6,804 bases of DNA from Ruminococcaceae bacterium UBA3751 (GCA_002371215.1 DFGL01000055.1:768-7571); one strand, 5' to 3'; counted from the stretch's first letter, positions 1-6,669 are shown. The notes: generated by a model not told the origin, from the letters alone. Numbers and translations: made by a program.

Positions 1-759
1 AACAGAGTCCGTATGAAAAACTCCCGTCTTGACGAGGGCGAATATGTGGTGCAATGCGTAACAAAAATCAATGCCGCCTACGACGGCGCTTATATCTTTT
101 CGTCAGGCAAAAATATGGGCTGTTTCAAGGCAGTTGGTTATCCCGAGGACGTCGGCGAATTTTATATGCTTGACCAGTATAACGCTTATCTCTGGACGGC
201 GCACGGCAGATTTCCTACCAACACACCGGGCTGGTGGGGCGGTGCGCATCCGTTCAACATCCTTGACTGGTCCATTGTACATAACGGCGAGATATCGAGT
301 TATGACGCCAACAGAAGATATATTGAGCAGTTCGGATATAAATGTACGATGCAGACGGATACCGAGGTTATCACCTATCTGTTTGACCATTTAATCCGTC
401 ATCACGGCTTGCCGACAAACGTTGCAGCTGATGTTTTAACCGCCCCCGAATGGGATGAGATTGACAGAATGGATAAGGAGAAGAAGGAGTATTTTACCAA
501 CATTCGCGCCATTTACAGCGGTGCGCTTGTCAACGGACCCTTTTCCGTTATACTCGGCTCCAACAAAGGACTTCTGGCTATCAATGACCGCTTAAAGCTT
601 CGTTCGCTGACGGCGGCAACCAAGGGCGACAGAGCCTATTTTGCAAGCGAGGAAAGTGCTATCCGAATTATATGCCCCGATCCTGAAAAGGTATGGTCAA
701 TCAGCGGTGCGGACCCCGTTTTTGTGCCGCTTGAAATAGAAGAAAAGGAGGATGAATAG
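1..759 (+). CDS. Split glutamate synthase, class II glutamine amidotransferase subunit (5'-partial)
   Basis: Glutaminase part of a split glutamate synthase: it should hydrolyse glutamine and channel ammonia to the FMN subunit encoded next. The reading frame is open to the first base (codons for N-R-V-R precede the first ATG at 13) and no ribosome binding site precedes that ATG, so the gene starts upstream. The N-terminal cysteine nucleophile expected in class II amidotransferases is therefore outside the window. Counting from the ATG at 13, visible family motifs are AHGRFPTNT (63-71, Arg66 for glutamine binding), HNGE (90-93, Asn91-Gly92 of the oxyanion hole) and TDTE (115-118, Asp116). A late ASEESAIR segment is also typical of the Ntn-hydrolase fold. 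The tail is acidic (EIEEKEDE). PurF and asparagine synthetase share the fold, but the GRFPTNT/HPFN wording and the neighbours point to the glutamate synthase type. The gene ends 2 nt before the next start. Confidence 0.9.
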   Translation, partial: NRVRMKNSRLDEGEYVVQCVTKINAAYDGAYIFSSGKNMGCFKAVGYPEDVGEFYMLDQYNAYLWTAHGRFPTNTPGWWGGAHPFNILDWSIVHNGEISSYDANRRYIEQFGYKCTMQTDTEVITYLFDHLIRHHGLPTNVAADVLTAPEWDEIDRMDKEKKEYFTNIRAIYSGALVNGPFSVILGSNKGLLAINDRLKLRSLTAATKGDRAYFASEESAIRIICPDPEKVWSISGADPVFVPLEIEEKEDE

Positions 760-761
760 TT

Positions 762-2264
762 ATGGTAAATTACATCCCCCGAAGGTTTACCGTCGTGCGC
801 GACAGAGAATTGTGTATTGATTGCGGCTGCTGCGTTCGACAATGCTCAAACGAATGTCACTATTTTTCAGACGACGGCAAAACAGCGCTTGTTAAATCAG
901 ATAATTGCGTTGCCTGTCACCGCTGCGTTGACTTATGCCCGACGGGCGCACTCAGAATAGAAAAACACGTTTGCGATTACAGAGATAACGCAAACTGGAC
1001 CCCTCAGTATCAGCAGGAAATCTGCCGTCAGGCGGCAACGGGCGGTACCCTGCTTTCCGGAATGGGCAATCCTAAGCCATATCCGATTTACTGGGATAAA
1101 ATATTACTCAATGCTTCGCAGGTAACGAACCCCTCCATTGACCCCCTGCGCGAGCCGATGGAAATCAGAACGATATTAGGCAGAAAGCCCGAAAAAATAA
1201 CCGTTGAAAAGAAAGGTAAATCAACGGTAAAAATGCCGCCGCAGGTAGTGCTTGAAACGCCGATTCTGTTTTCGGCGATGTCCTTCGGCTCTATCAGCCT
1301 TAACGCGCAGAAATCGCTTGCCATGGCGGCAAAGAATCTCGGTACGCTGTTTAACACGGGTGAAGGCGGCTTGCATCCCGACCTGAACGATTATACTGAC
1401 TGTGCCATTGTTCAGGTGGCGTCGGGCAGGTTCGGCGTTCATAAGGATTATCTTAACAATTCCCGCTTTGTTGAAATAAAAATCGGTCAGGGCGCAAAGC
1501 CGGGTATCGGCGGTCATCTTCCGGGCGAAAAGGTCAACGTTGAGGTGTCTAATGCCCGAATGATTCCCGAAGGAAGCGACGCGATTTCGCCTGCGCCGCA
1601 CCACGATATTTATTCCATTGAGGACTTGCGCCAGCTTATCTGGTCCATCAAGCAGGCAACCGATAATAAAAAGCCCGTTTCCGTTAAAATTGCGGCGGTG
1701 CATAACGTTGCGGCAATCGCCTCGGGCTGTGCCAGAGCAGGCGCGGATATCGTTGTTATTGACGGCTTCAGGGGCGGTACGGGTGCAGCACCGACGAGAA
1801 TAAGAGATAACGTCGGTATTCCGATTGAACTTGCACTTGCAGCAGCGGACCAAAGACTGCGTGACGAGGGTATCCGTTCAAGAATTTCACTTGTTGCGGC
1901 GGGCTCCTTCCGTTGTTCCGCTGATATAGTCAAGGCGATTGCACTCGGTGCAGACGCATGCTACTGCGCTTCTGCGCCGTTGATTGCTATGGGCTGCCAT
2001 ATGTGCCAGACCTGTAATACGGGCAAGTGTAACTGGGGTATTGCCACGCAGCGACCTGAGCTTACAAAGCGCCTTAACCCTGACATTATGCATGAAAGGG
2101 TTGAAAATCTTATCAATGCATGGAATCACGAGATTAAAGAAATAATGGGCGGTATGGGAATCAACTCTATTGACTCGCTCAGAGGCAACAGACTGATGCT
2201 TCGCGGACTCGGGCTCAGCGAAAAAGAGCTTGAAATCCTTGGAATAAAACACGCTGGCGAATAG
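762..2264 (+). CDS. gltB: Glutamate synthase FMN/3Fe-4S core subunit with N-terminal 2x[4Fe-4S] ferredoxin domain
   Basis: Synthase subunit (500 aa) that reduces the 2-oxoglutarate/ammonia adduct to glutamate on FMN. Residues 1-70 are a bacterial-type ferredoxin domain with C18/C21/C24/C28 and C49/C52/C55/C59. A linker with QAATGG (90-95), a motif of stand-alone GltB-like proteins, follows. The TIM-barrel FMN domain carries MSFGSIS (173-179), TGEGG (199-203), GQGAKPGIGGHLPGEKV (242-258), SPAPHHDIYSIEDL (276-289) and GGTGAAP (338-344). C412-x5-C418-x4-C423 followed by GIATQ matches the 3Fe-4S binding loop of GltB. The glutaminase and GXGXG domains are absent here and encoded by genes on either side, as in archaeal-type split enzymes. 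The start is set by AAGGAGG at 745-751, ten nt upstream; an ATG at 753 opens only a short other frame. No key residue appears missing. Confidence 0.95.
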   Translation: MVNYIPRRFTVVRDRELCIDCGCCVRQCSNECHYFSDDGKTALVKSDNCVACHRCVDLCPTGALRIEKHVCDYRDNANWTPQYQQEICRQAATGGTLLSGMGNPKPYPIYWDKILLNASQVTNPSIDPLREPMEIRTILGRKPEKITVEKKGKSTVKMPPQVVLETPILFSAMSFGSISLNAQKSLAMAAKNLGTLFNTGEGGLHPDLNDYTDCAIVQVASGRFGVHKDYLNNSRFVEIKIGQGAKPGIGGHLPGEKVNVEVSNARMIPEGSDAISPAPHHDIYSIEDLRQLIWSIKQATDNKKPVSVKIAAVHNVAAIASGCARAGADIVVIDGFRGGTGAAPTRIRDNVGIPIELALAAADQRLRDEGIRSRISLVAAGSFRCSADIVKAIALGADACYCASAPLIAMGCHMCQTCNTGKCNWGIATQRPELTKRLNPDIMHERVENLINAWNHEIKEIMGGMGINSIDSLRGNRLMLRGLGLSEKELEILGIKHAGE

Positions 2265-2275
2265 GAGGCGGTAGT

Positions 2276-2716
2276 ATGAAAAGAGTATATGCAAAAGAAG
2301 AATTATGCCTTAACTGCCGTCTTTGCGAGGTCTATTGCAAAACGGCACATTCGGTGTCAAAGGATGTTTTGAAAGCCAATAAATATGAAGAGCCTGCGCC
2401 GATTTCAAGAGTTACGGTATACGGTGATAAGTTTGTTTCCGCGGCGGTTAACTGCCGTCACTGTGATAACCCGAAATGCGTGCAGGCGTGTATAACGGGT
2501 GCGATGACAAAAGACAGAAAAACAGGCATTGTGTCCGTCAATGAGGACAAATGTATCGGCTGTATGACCTGCCTTGCGGTGTGTCCGTTCGGCTGTATCA
2601 AAACGGGCAAATTTGCCGTTAAGTGCGATTTGTGTCAAGGTGAGGATACGCCTGCCTGCGTGAAAAACTGCCCGAACAGAGCGCTTGTCTATATCGACTT
2701 AGGAGGTGCAAAGTGA
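2276..2716 (+). CDS. Four-cluster 4Fe-4S ferredoxin-type electron transfer subunit
   Basis: Small protein of 146 aa with four cysteine groups of the CooF/HycB/DmsB electron-transfer family: C11-x2-C14-x2-C17-x3-C21, C60-x2-C63-x4-C68-x3-C72, C93-x2-C96-x2-C99-x3-C103 and C117-x2-C120-x7-C128-x3-C132, enough for four [4Fe-4S] clusters. There is no signal peptide, so it should act in the cytoplasm. Its position between the FMN core and the flavoprotein suggests it carries electrons between them, replacing the Fe-S N-terminus of standard GltD; that role is inference. AGGAGG at 2263-2268 overlaps the stop codon of the upstream gene and lies 7 nt before the ATG, so translation is probably coupled. 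The sequence alone cannot exclude that it also accepts electrons from another redox enzyme. Confidence 0.9.
   Translation: MKRVYAKEELCLNCRLCEVYCKTAHSVSKDVLKANKYEEPAPISRVTVYGDKFVSAAVNCRHCDNPKCVQACITGAMTKDRKTGIVSVNEDKCIGCMTCLAVCPFGCIKTGKFAVKCDLCQGEDTPACVKNCPNRALVYIDLGGAK
2701..2706 (+). promoter_or_regulatory. Ribosome binding site deciding the flavoprotein start
   Basis: AGGAGG lies inside the last codons of the ferredoxin gene, 9 nt before ATG 2716 and 6 nt before GTG 2713. Both spacings are workable. ATG 2716 is preferred because it overlaps the stop codon as TGATG, a usual arrangement for translational reinitiation. Confidence 0.7.
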
Positions 2717-3978
2717 TGAAATATGTGATTATCGGCGCCTCCGCCGCAGGACTTGCCTGCGCAGAGCAAATCAGAAAAGAGGATAAAAGCGGCGAGATTA
2801 CCGTTCTGACCAAGGAGGAGTATTTGCCTTACAGCAGACCGTCAATCTCTTATTATCTTAAAGGTGCGGTTAAGGAAAAGGAAATGTATCTCCGCAAGCC
2901 GTCATATTATGCGGTAAACAGAATTGATATTATTACGGGCGCCAAGGTAACGGAAATTGACCGAACAGAAAAAACGGTGAAAGTCGGCAGAAAGGTTTAT
3001 CCTTATGACAAGCTGTGTATCTGCGCGGGCTCAAAGCCCTTTATTCCTCCGATGAAAAATGTCAGCAGTAAGGAAAATGCCTGTACTTTCCTTGATTTAG
3101 CCTCTTCAAAGGTGATTAAGGAGAAGGCAAACGGCAACACAAGAGCGGTAGTTATCGGTGCGGGCTTAATCGGTATGAAGGCGGCGGAAGGTCTTTCCAA
3201 AATCTGCAAAAGTGTGGATGTCGTTGAGCTTTCGCCACGTATTCTTCCGTCCATTCTTGACGCAAAATCCGCCAAAGGCGTAAAAAGATATATTGAAGAG
3301 AAAGGGCATATTAAATATCATCTCGGCGATACGGTAACCGAAGCCAAAAGCAGAGGCAAAAAAATCACTTCGGTAATTTTGAAAAGCGGTAAGGAACTGA
3401 AATGTGATATGCTGATTCTTGCCGTCGGCGTTCGTCCCGAAACGGAACTTGCAGAGAAGGCGGGGCTTGAAGTTGACAGGGGCATTATCGTTAATTCAAA
3501 AACAATGCAGACGAGCGACGAAAATATTTATGCTGCAGGCGATTGCACGGTATCAATTGATATGCTTGACGGCAGAAAAAAAGTCATTGCACTTTGGGTG
3601 AACGCTGTTCAGCAGGGAAGCATTGCCGGCTCACAGATGGCAGGCGGCGAACAGACTCTCGGCGGTGCGTATTCCGTGAATGCGATTGATTTTTACGGAC
3701 TTCGCATCTGCACTTGCGGTCTGATTAACGCCGAGGGCGAGCGGTACAGCGATAAGGTGCTTCAAAGCGGTGACAGTTATAAACGGCTGATTTTTGAAGA
3801 CAACCACCTTGTCGGCTTCGTGCTGATAAATGCAAGTGAGAACGCTGGAATTTATACAAGCCTGATTGAAAATCAAACCGATTTGTCAGGTCTTGAAGGC
3901 GATATATTTGAAACGCCCTCACTCTTTTTGTTTGAAAAAAGCGTGAGAGCACAAAGGTTGAAAGGAGAAGCAGTATGA
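2716..3978 (+). CDS. FAD/NAD(P)H-dependent oxidoreductase (split glutamate synthase electron input)
   Basis: Flavoprotein of 420 aa from the pyridine nucleotide-disulphide oxidoreductase superfamily, nearest in style to NADH:rubredoxin/nitrite reductase-type reductases. It has an N-terminal FAD Rossmann motif GASAAG (7-12), YSRPSIS (39-45), CAGSKP (103-108), a second Rossmann motif GAGLIG (148-153) for the nicotinamide nucleotide, and NIYAAGDC (270-277) of the second FAD contact. Glu171 at the end of the second strand of the nucleotide domain favours NADH over NADPH (inference). No CxxxxC redox disulphide is seen near the N-terminus. Unlike classical GltD it has no Fe-S domain; that job would fall to the ferredoxin encoded just before it. 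The start is ATG 2716, overlapping the upstream TGA by one base (TGATG), with AGGAGG at 2701-2706. GTG at 2713 would add one residue and is less likely. Confidence 0.88.
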   Translation: MKYVIIGASAAGLACAEQIRKEDKSGEITVLTKEEYLPYSRPSISYYLKGAVKEKEMYLRKPSYYAVNRIDIITGAKVTEIDRTEKTVKVGRKVYPYDKLCICAGSKPFIPPMKNVSSKENACTFLDLASSKVIKEKANGNTRAVVIGAGLIGMKAAEGLSKICKSVDVVELSPRILPSILDAKSAKGVKRYIEEKGHIKYHLGDTVTEAKSRGKKITSVILKSGKELKCDMLILAVGVRPETELAEKAGLEVDRGIIVNSKTMQTSDENIYAAGDCTVSIDMLDGRKKVIALWVNAVQQGSIAGSQMAGGEQTLGGAYSVNAIDFYGLRICTCGLINAEGERYSDKVLQSGDSYKRLIFEDNHLVGFVLINASENAGIYTSLIENQTDLSGLEGDIFETPSLFLFEKSVRAQRLKGEAV

Positions 3979-4709
3979 GTATTACAGCAGGACTTCGCAG
4001 ATATGCCGAGGTAAATGATGAAATTAAAGAAACGCTCCTTTCAAAAAATAAAGCAGTTGTTAACGATGTCAACGGACAGCGGTATATCGGTTGTGCGCTT
4101 GATGAGGGCAAAACCGTAGAAATTCACGGTACGGCGGGTAACGACCTCGCCTGTTATCTGAACGGCGGAAGAATCATTCTTTACGGTCACGGTCAGGACG
4201 CTGTCGGCAATACAATGGGCGGCGGTGAAATCATTGTTCACGGTCATACAGGCGATGCGCTCGGCTACGGTATGCGTGACGGTCAGATTTATATCCGAGA
4301 TAACGTCTGCTGCCGCGGCGGTATTCATATGAAGGAGTTTCGGGAAATGAAGCCCGTGCTCGTTATCGGTCAAAACGCGGGCTCATTTCTCGGTGAGTAT
4401 ATGGCGGGCGGCACAATCGTCCTCCTTGGGCTCAACCTGAAAAGAGGCGAAAAGCTGTTCGGTACGCACTGCGCTTCGGGTATGCACGGCGGCAAAATTT
4501 TTGTCAGGGGCAGTATACCGAGAGAAAACCTTTCACCGAATATCAGAGTTTCAAGTCTTACGGATGAGGATAAAAAGGAGCTTGCTTCCTATGTAAAAAA
4601 GTATTGCAAATACTTTGAAGAGGACTTTGATGAGATAATGAGTAAGCCATTTAAAAAGTTAACGCCCATTACCTCCAGACCGTATGCAAATCTCTATACC
4701 CCGAATTAA
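3975..4709 (+). CDS. Glutamate synthase GXGXG-domain (beta-helix) subunit
   Basis: Protein of 244 aa matching the C-terminal GXGXG domain of large GltB, a structural right-handed beta-helix also found in the FwdC/FmdC subunit of formylmethanofuran dehydrogenase. Repeating turns with paired glycines are visible: LNGGRIILYGHG (62-73), MGGGEIIVHGHTGDALGYGMRDGQIYIRDN (81-110), AGSFLGEYMAGG (135-146) and the stretch MHGGKIFVRG further on. It has no catalytic residues of its own. In GltB this domain organises the glutaminase and synthase domains around the ammonia tunnel, so here it should dock with the first two subunits. The C-terminal tail from about residue 195 is charged and probably helical. 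ATG overlaps the upstream stop as ATGA (4 nt overlap), with AAGGAG at 3962-3967, which suggests coupled translation and balanced stoichiometry. It is separated from the FMN subunit by the two electron-transfer genes. Confidence 0.9.
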   Translation: MSITAGLRRYAEVNDEIKETLLSKNKAVVNDVNGQRYIGCALDEGKTVEIHGTAGNDLACYLNGGRIILYGHGQDAVGNTMGGGEIIVHGHTGDALGYGMRDGQIYIRDNVCCRGGIHMKEFREMKPVLVIGQNAGSFLGEYMAGGTIVLLGLNLKRGEKLFGTHCASGMHGGKIFVRGSIPRENLSPNIRVSSLTDEDKKELASYVKKYCKYFEEDFDEIMSKPFKKLTPITSRPYANLYTPN

Positions 4710-4718
4710 GGAGCGCTT

Positions 4719-6176
4719 ATGTTCAACTCATTACACGAAGAATGCGGCGTGTTCGGCGTCTTTGAAAACAAAACCTGCGAAGCGGCACAAACGGTATATC
4801 TTGCTCTCTATGCGCTCCAGCACAGAGGGCAGGAGGCTTGCGGAATTGCCGTAAACGACGACGGCGTTTTCTCGCATTATAAAGGTAACGGCTTGGTGCC
4901 CGATGTGTTTACCGAGGAGCGCCTCAACTCTCTCGGCAGGGGTAATATGGCGCTCGGTCATGTGCGCTATTCCACCACGGGCGGCAAGGATATGGGCAAT
5001 ATTCAGCCCCTTGTTATCCGTCATATCAAGGGTAATCTTGCGCTTGCTCATAACGGAAACCTGATTAACGCAGACGAAATAAGAAAGCAATTTGAACTGT
5101 CGGGCGGTATCTTTCACGGGACATCAGATACAGAGGCAATTGCATATTCCATCGTTTCCAACCGCTTAAAATGTAAAAGCACCGAGGAAGCAGTGGAGCA
5201 GACAATGCGCGTGATTAAGGGCGCTTATTCCTGCGTGTTGATGACGGCAACAAAAATGATTGCCTTTCGTGACCCGAACGGCTTTCGTCCGCTTTGTCTT
5301 GGCAAAACTACTGACGGCGCTTACTGCGTGAGCAGCGAATCCTGCGCGCTTGATACCGTCGGCGCTGATTTTATCAGGGATATTCTTCCGGGAGAAATTG
5401 TGGTAATTTCAGATGAAGGCATTAAGTCTGTCAAAACACTTTGTACCCCAAAAGAAAAGAGTAGCATTTGCGTGTTTGAATATATTTATTTTGCCCGTCC
5501 CGACTCCGTGATTGACGGCGTTTCGGTGCAACAGGCGAGAATGAAAGCAGGCGCCTTCCTTGCAAAGGAGCACCCTGTCGATGCCGATATCGTTATCGGC
5601 GTTCCCGATTCGGGAATTGACGCGGCACTCGGCTACGCAAGAGAAAGCGGAATACCGTACGGCATCGGCTTTATTAAAAACCGCTATATCGGCAGGAGCT
5701 TCATTCAGCCCTCTCAGTCACAAAGAGAGGACGCCGTAAGAATAAAACTCAATGTTATAAAGGAAAATATTAAAGGCAAGCGGGTGATTATGATTGACGA
5801 TTCCATCGTCAGGGGAACAACCTGCGCAAGAATAGTGAAGCTCCTGCGAGACGCCGGCGCGAAAGAAGTGCATATGCGCGTGTCCGCTCCACCCTTTAAA
5901 AACGCCTGTTATTTCGGTACGGATATTGACAGCGGCGATAACCTGATTGCCTGTCAGTATGATACGGTGGAGGAAATTGCAAAGGTTATCGGCGTGGATT
6001 CGCTCGGCTATCTGTCAGTGGATGCAACGCATAAAATCGCAGAAGGCGCAAGCGTCTGCTTCTGCGACGGCTGCTTTACGGGCAACTATCCCATAGCAGT
6101 ACCAACGCAAATCAGCAAAAATAAATTCGACCAAAAGCTCGGCAACTTCTCAGATTACTATCAAACGCTGGATTAA
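4719..6176 (+). CDS. purF: Amidophosphoribosyltransferase (glutamine PRPP amidotransferase)
   Basis: Catalyses the first committed step of purine synthesis: PRPP plus glutamine gives 5-phosphoribosylamine, glutamate and pyrophosphate. At 485 aa it is close to the usual PurF length. MFNSLHEE precedes Cys9 of CGVFGVF, so it should be made with a short propeptide cleaved to expose the nucleophile, as in Bacillus PurF. Glutaminase motifs are LQHRGQE (33-39), GHVRYST (80-86, Arg83), HNGN (111-114) and SDTE (136-139). The phosphoribosyltransferase half has GVPDS and the PRPP loop VIMIDDSIVRGTT (356-368). Cysteines C251 (SICVFEY), C397 (NACYFG) and the pair C449-x2-C452 before FTGNYP match the four ligands of the structural [4Fe-4S] cluster in the Bacillus enzyme. 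It is the last gene of the operon, 9 nt after the GXGXG gene, with TAAGGAG overlapping that stop. Whether it is the only purF in the genome cannot be seen. Confidence 0.96.
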   Translation: MFNSLHEECGVFGVFENKTCEAAQTVYLALYALQHRGQEACGIAVNDDGVFSHYKGNGLVPDVFTEERLNSLGRGNMALGHVRYSTTGGKDMGNIQPLVIRHIKGNLALAHNGNLINADEIRKQFELSGGIFHGTSDTEAIAYSIVSNRLKCKSTEEAVEQTMRVIKGAYSCVLMTATKMIAFRDPNGFRPLCLGKTTDGAYCVSSESCALDTVGADFIRDILPGEIVVISDEGIKSVKTLCTPKEKSSICVFEYIYFARPDSVIDGVSVQQARMKAGAFLAKEHPVDADIVIGVPDSGIDAALGYARESGIPYGIGFIKNRYIGRSFIQPSQSQREDAVRIKLNVIKENIKGKRVIMIDDSIVRGTTCARIVKLLRDAGAKEVHMRVSAPPFKNACYFGTDIDSGDNLIACQYDTVEEIAKVIGVDSLGYLSVDATHKIAEGASVCFCDGCFTGNYPIAVPTQISKNKFDQKLGNFSDYYQTLD

Positions 6177-6214
6177 ATATTACAGCAATTAGGTTTACAA
6201 ACACATTTTTACTG

Positions 6215-6229
6215 TCCTAATATATAGGA
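6215..6229. repeat. Short inverted repeat after purF
   Basis: TCCTA-ATATA-TAGGA, a 5-bp stem with a 5-nt loop, lies between the purF stop and the terminator. It is too weak and lacks a T-run to terminate by itself. It may be chance in AT-rich DNA or a minor 3' UTR hairpin. Confidence 0.3.
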
Positions 6230-6253
6230 ATTAAAACTGAAGATAACTAATTT

Positions 6254-6291
6254 GACCTTGTTAGGAAATACCTGACAAGGTCTATTTTTTT
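6254..6291 (+). terminator. Rho-independent terminator of the operon
   Basis: GACCTTGTTAGG (6254-6265) pairs with CCTGACAAGGTC (6271-6282) to form a 12-bp stem with a single G-U wobble and a five-base AAATA loop, followed by TATTTTTTT up to 6291. It sits 77 nt after the purF stop and there is no gene between, so it should end the plus-strand operon transcript. There is no matching A-run on the left side, so it is not an obvious bidirectional terminator. Confidence 0.93.
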
Positions 6292-6319
6292 GCCCAACAG
6301 GCTTGTAATCTCGCTTTTT

Positions 6320-6341
6320 CGTGGCTTCAAGTAGAGGGATA
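6320..6341 (+). repeat. Intergenic repeat, subtype A copy 1
   Basis: CGTGGCTTCAA at 6320-6330, followed by GTAGAGGGAT. The first 11 bases are identical to 6571-6581, and both copies continue into a GAGGG core. It is in the same orientation as the other copies. Confidence 0.7.
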
Positions 6342-6410
6342 TTTATTTCTGATAGGTGTAAATAAAATGTGAATTTTAGTCCCGATATGGTTATATTTTG
6401 CCTTTGAAAT

Positions 6411-6435
6411 CTGCGTATAGTGAAGGGACTTTTTC
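6411..6435 (+). repeat. Intergenic repeat, subtype B copy 1
   Basis: CTGCGTATAGTGA followed by AGGGACTTTTTC. It matches 6499-6523 at 23 of 25 positions by eye. The preceding TTTGAAAT (6403-6410) resembles TTTGAAT before the second subtype A copy. Its GGGACT (6425-6430) is complementary to AGTCCC at 6378-6383, and it runs into a T tract. Confidence 0.8.
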
Positions 6436-6475
6436 AAGGTGAAATATAAATTTTTTGTAAAGGTTTCGGAAAATA

Positions 6476-6514
6476 CCCTCACAAAACAACCGTTTTTTCT
6501 GCGTATAGTGAGGG
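6476..6514 (+). repeat. Nested hairpin around subtype B copy 2
   Basis: CCCTCAC (6476-6482) can pair with GTGAGGG (6508-6514). Directly inside the left arm, AAAAC (6483-6487) can pair with GTTTT (6492-6496) around an AACC loop, leaving TTCTGCGTATA unpaired on the right. A T-rich stretch AACTTTTTCTTTTT follows, so the RNA form resembles a loose terminator. The same strand has another 8-bp inverted repeat at 6515-6522/6535-6542. Confidence 0.45.
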
Positions 6515-6523
6515 AACTTTTTC
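6499..6523 (+). repeat. Intergenic repeat, subtype B copy 2
   Basis: CTGCGTATAGTGA followed by GGGAACTTTTTC, 23 of 25 positions identical to the copy at 6411-6435. The core spacing between the two is 88 bases. GTGAGGG in it pairs with CCCTCAC at 6476-6482. Confidence 0.8.
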
Positions 6524-6567
6524 TTTTTCACCCAAAAAAGTTTTTTCAAAACCTAACATTTTTGAAT

Positions 6568-6592
6568 CTGCGTGGCTTCAATTGAGGGGGGA
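6568..6592 (+). repeat. Intergenic repeat, subtype A copy 2
   Basis: CTGCGTGGCTTCAA followed by TTGAGGGGGGA. It shares CTGCGT with subtype B and CGTGGCTTCAA with the first A copy, so it links the two subtypes into one family. Confidence 0.75.
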
Positions 6593-6656
6593 TTTCCTAA
6601 TGCATTTTGCAAAAATTGAAAAATTTTTTAATCAAATCACAAAAAAGTCGCTAATA

Positions 6657-6669
6657 GCATAGTGGGAGG
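6657..6669 (+). repeat. Possible degenerate copy of the intergenic repeat
   Basis: GCATAGTGGGAGG resembles the GCGTATAGTGAGGG core of subtype B with one missing base and a shifted G run. It could be chance, or simply a ribosome binding site. Confidence 0.3.

Noticed and set aside
13..15. ATG at 13 as the true start of the amidotransferase
   Set aside because: The frame is open upstream to base 1, no ribosome binding site is visible, and the protein would lack the catalytic N-terminal cysteine that the family requires.
753..755. ATG at 753 as an alternative start after the ribosome binding site
   Set aside because: It lies in a different frame that stops after about 20 codons, whereas ATG 762 opens the full ferredoxin-FMN protein at a workable spacing.
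1221..1853. Minus-strand 210-aa open frame inside the FMN subunit gene
   Set aside because: It is antisense to a clear gltB-type coding sequence, has arginine- and cysteine-rich composition typical of shadow frames, and shows no recognisable domain. The other antisense frames (for example 103-390, 3725-4111 and 4731-5117) are rejected for the same reason.
6194..6223. Promoter TTTACA - 18 bp - TAATAT just after purF
   Set aside because: The match is passable, but it would fire straight into the terminator at 6254-6291 with no gene between, and such matches are common by chance in AT-rich DNA.
6416..6421. TATAGT in the B repeats as a -10 promoter element
   Set aside because: No acceptable -35 hexamer lies 16-18 bases upstream of the B copy 1 TATAGT, and no gene follows, so a promoter reading is not supported.
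6439..6585. 48-codon frame from GTG 6439 running through B copy 2 to A copy 2
   Set aside because: It starts with GTG, its nearest purine-rich sequence is about 11 nt upstream inside a repeat, and the product is phenylalanine- and lysine-rich as expected from T and A runs. The frame looks like a by-product of the repeats.
6320..6592. CRISPR array
   Set aside because: Repeats are of two kinds, short, imperfect and irregularly spaced (94, 88 and 69 bases between cores), with no constant repeat-spacer unit and no cas genes in view.
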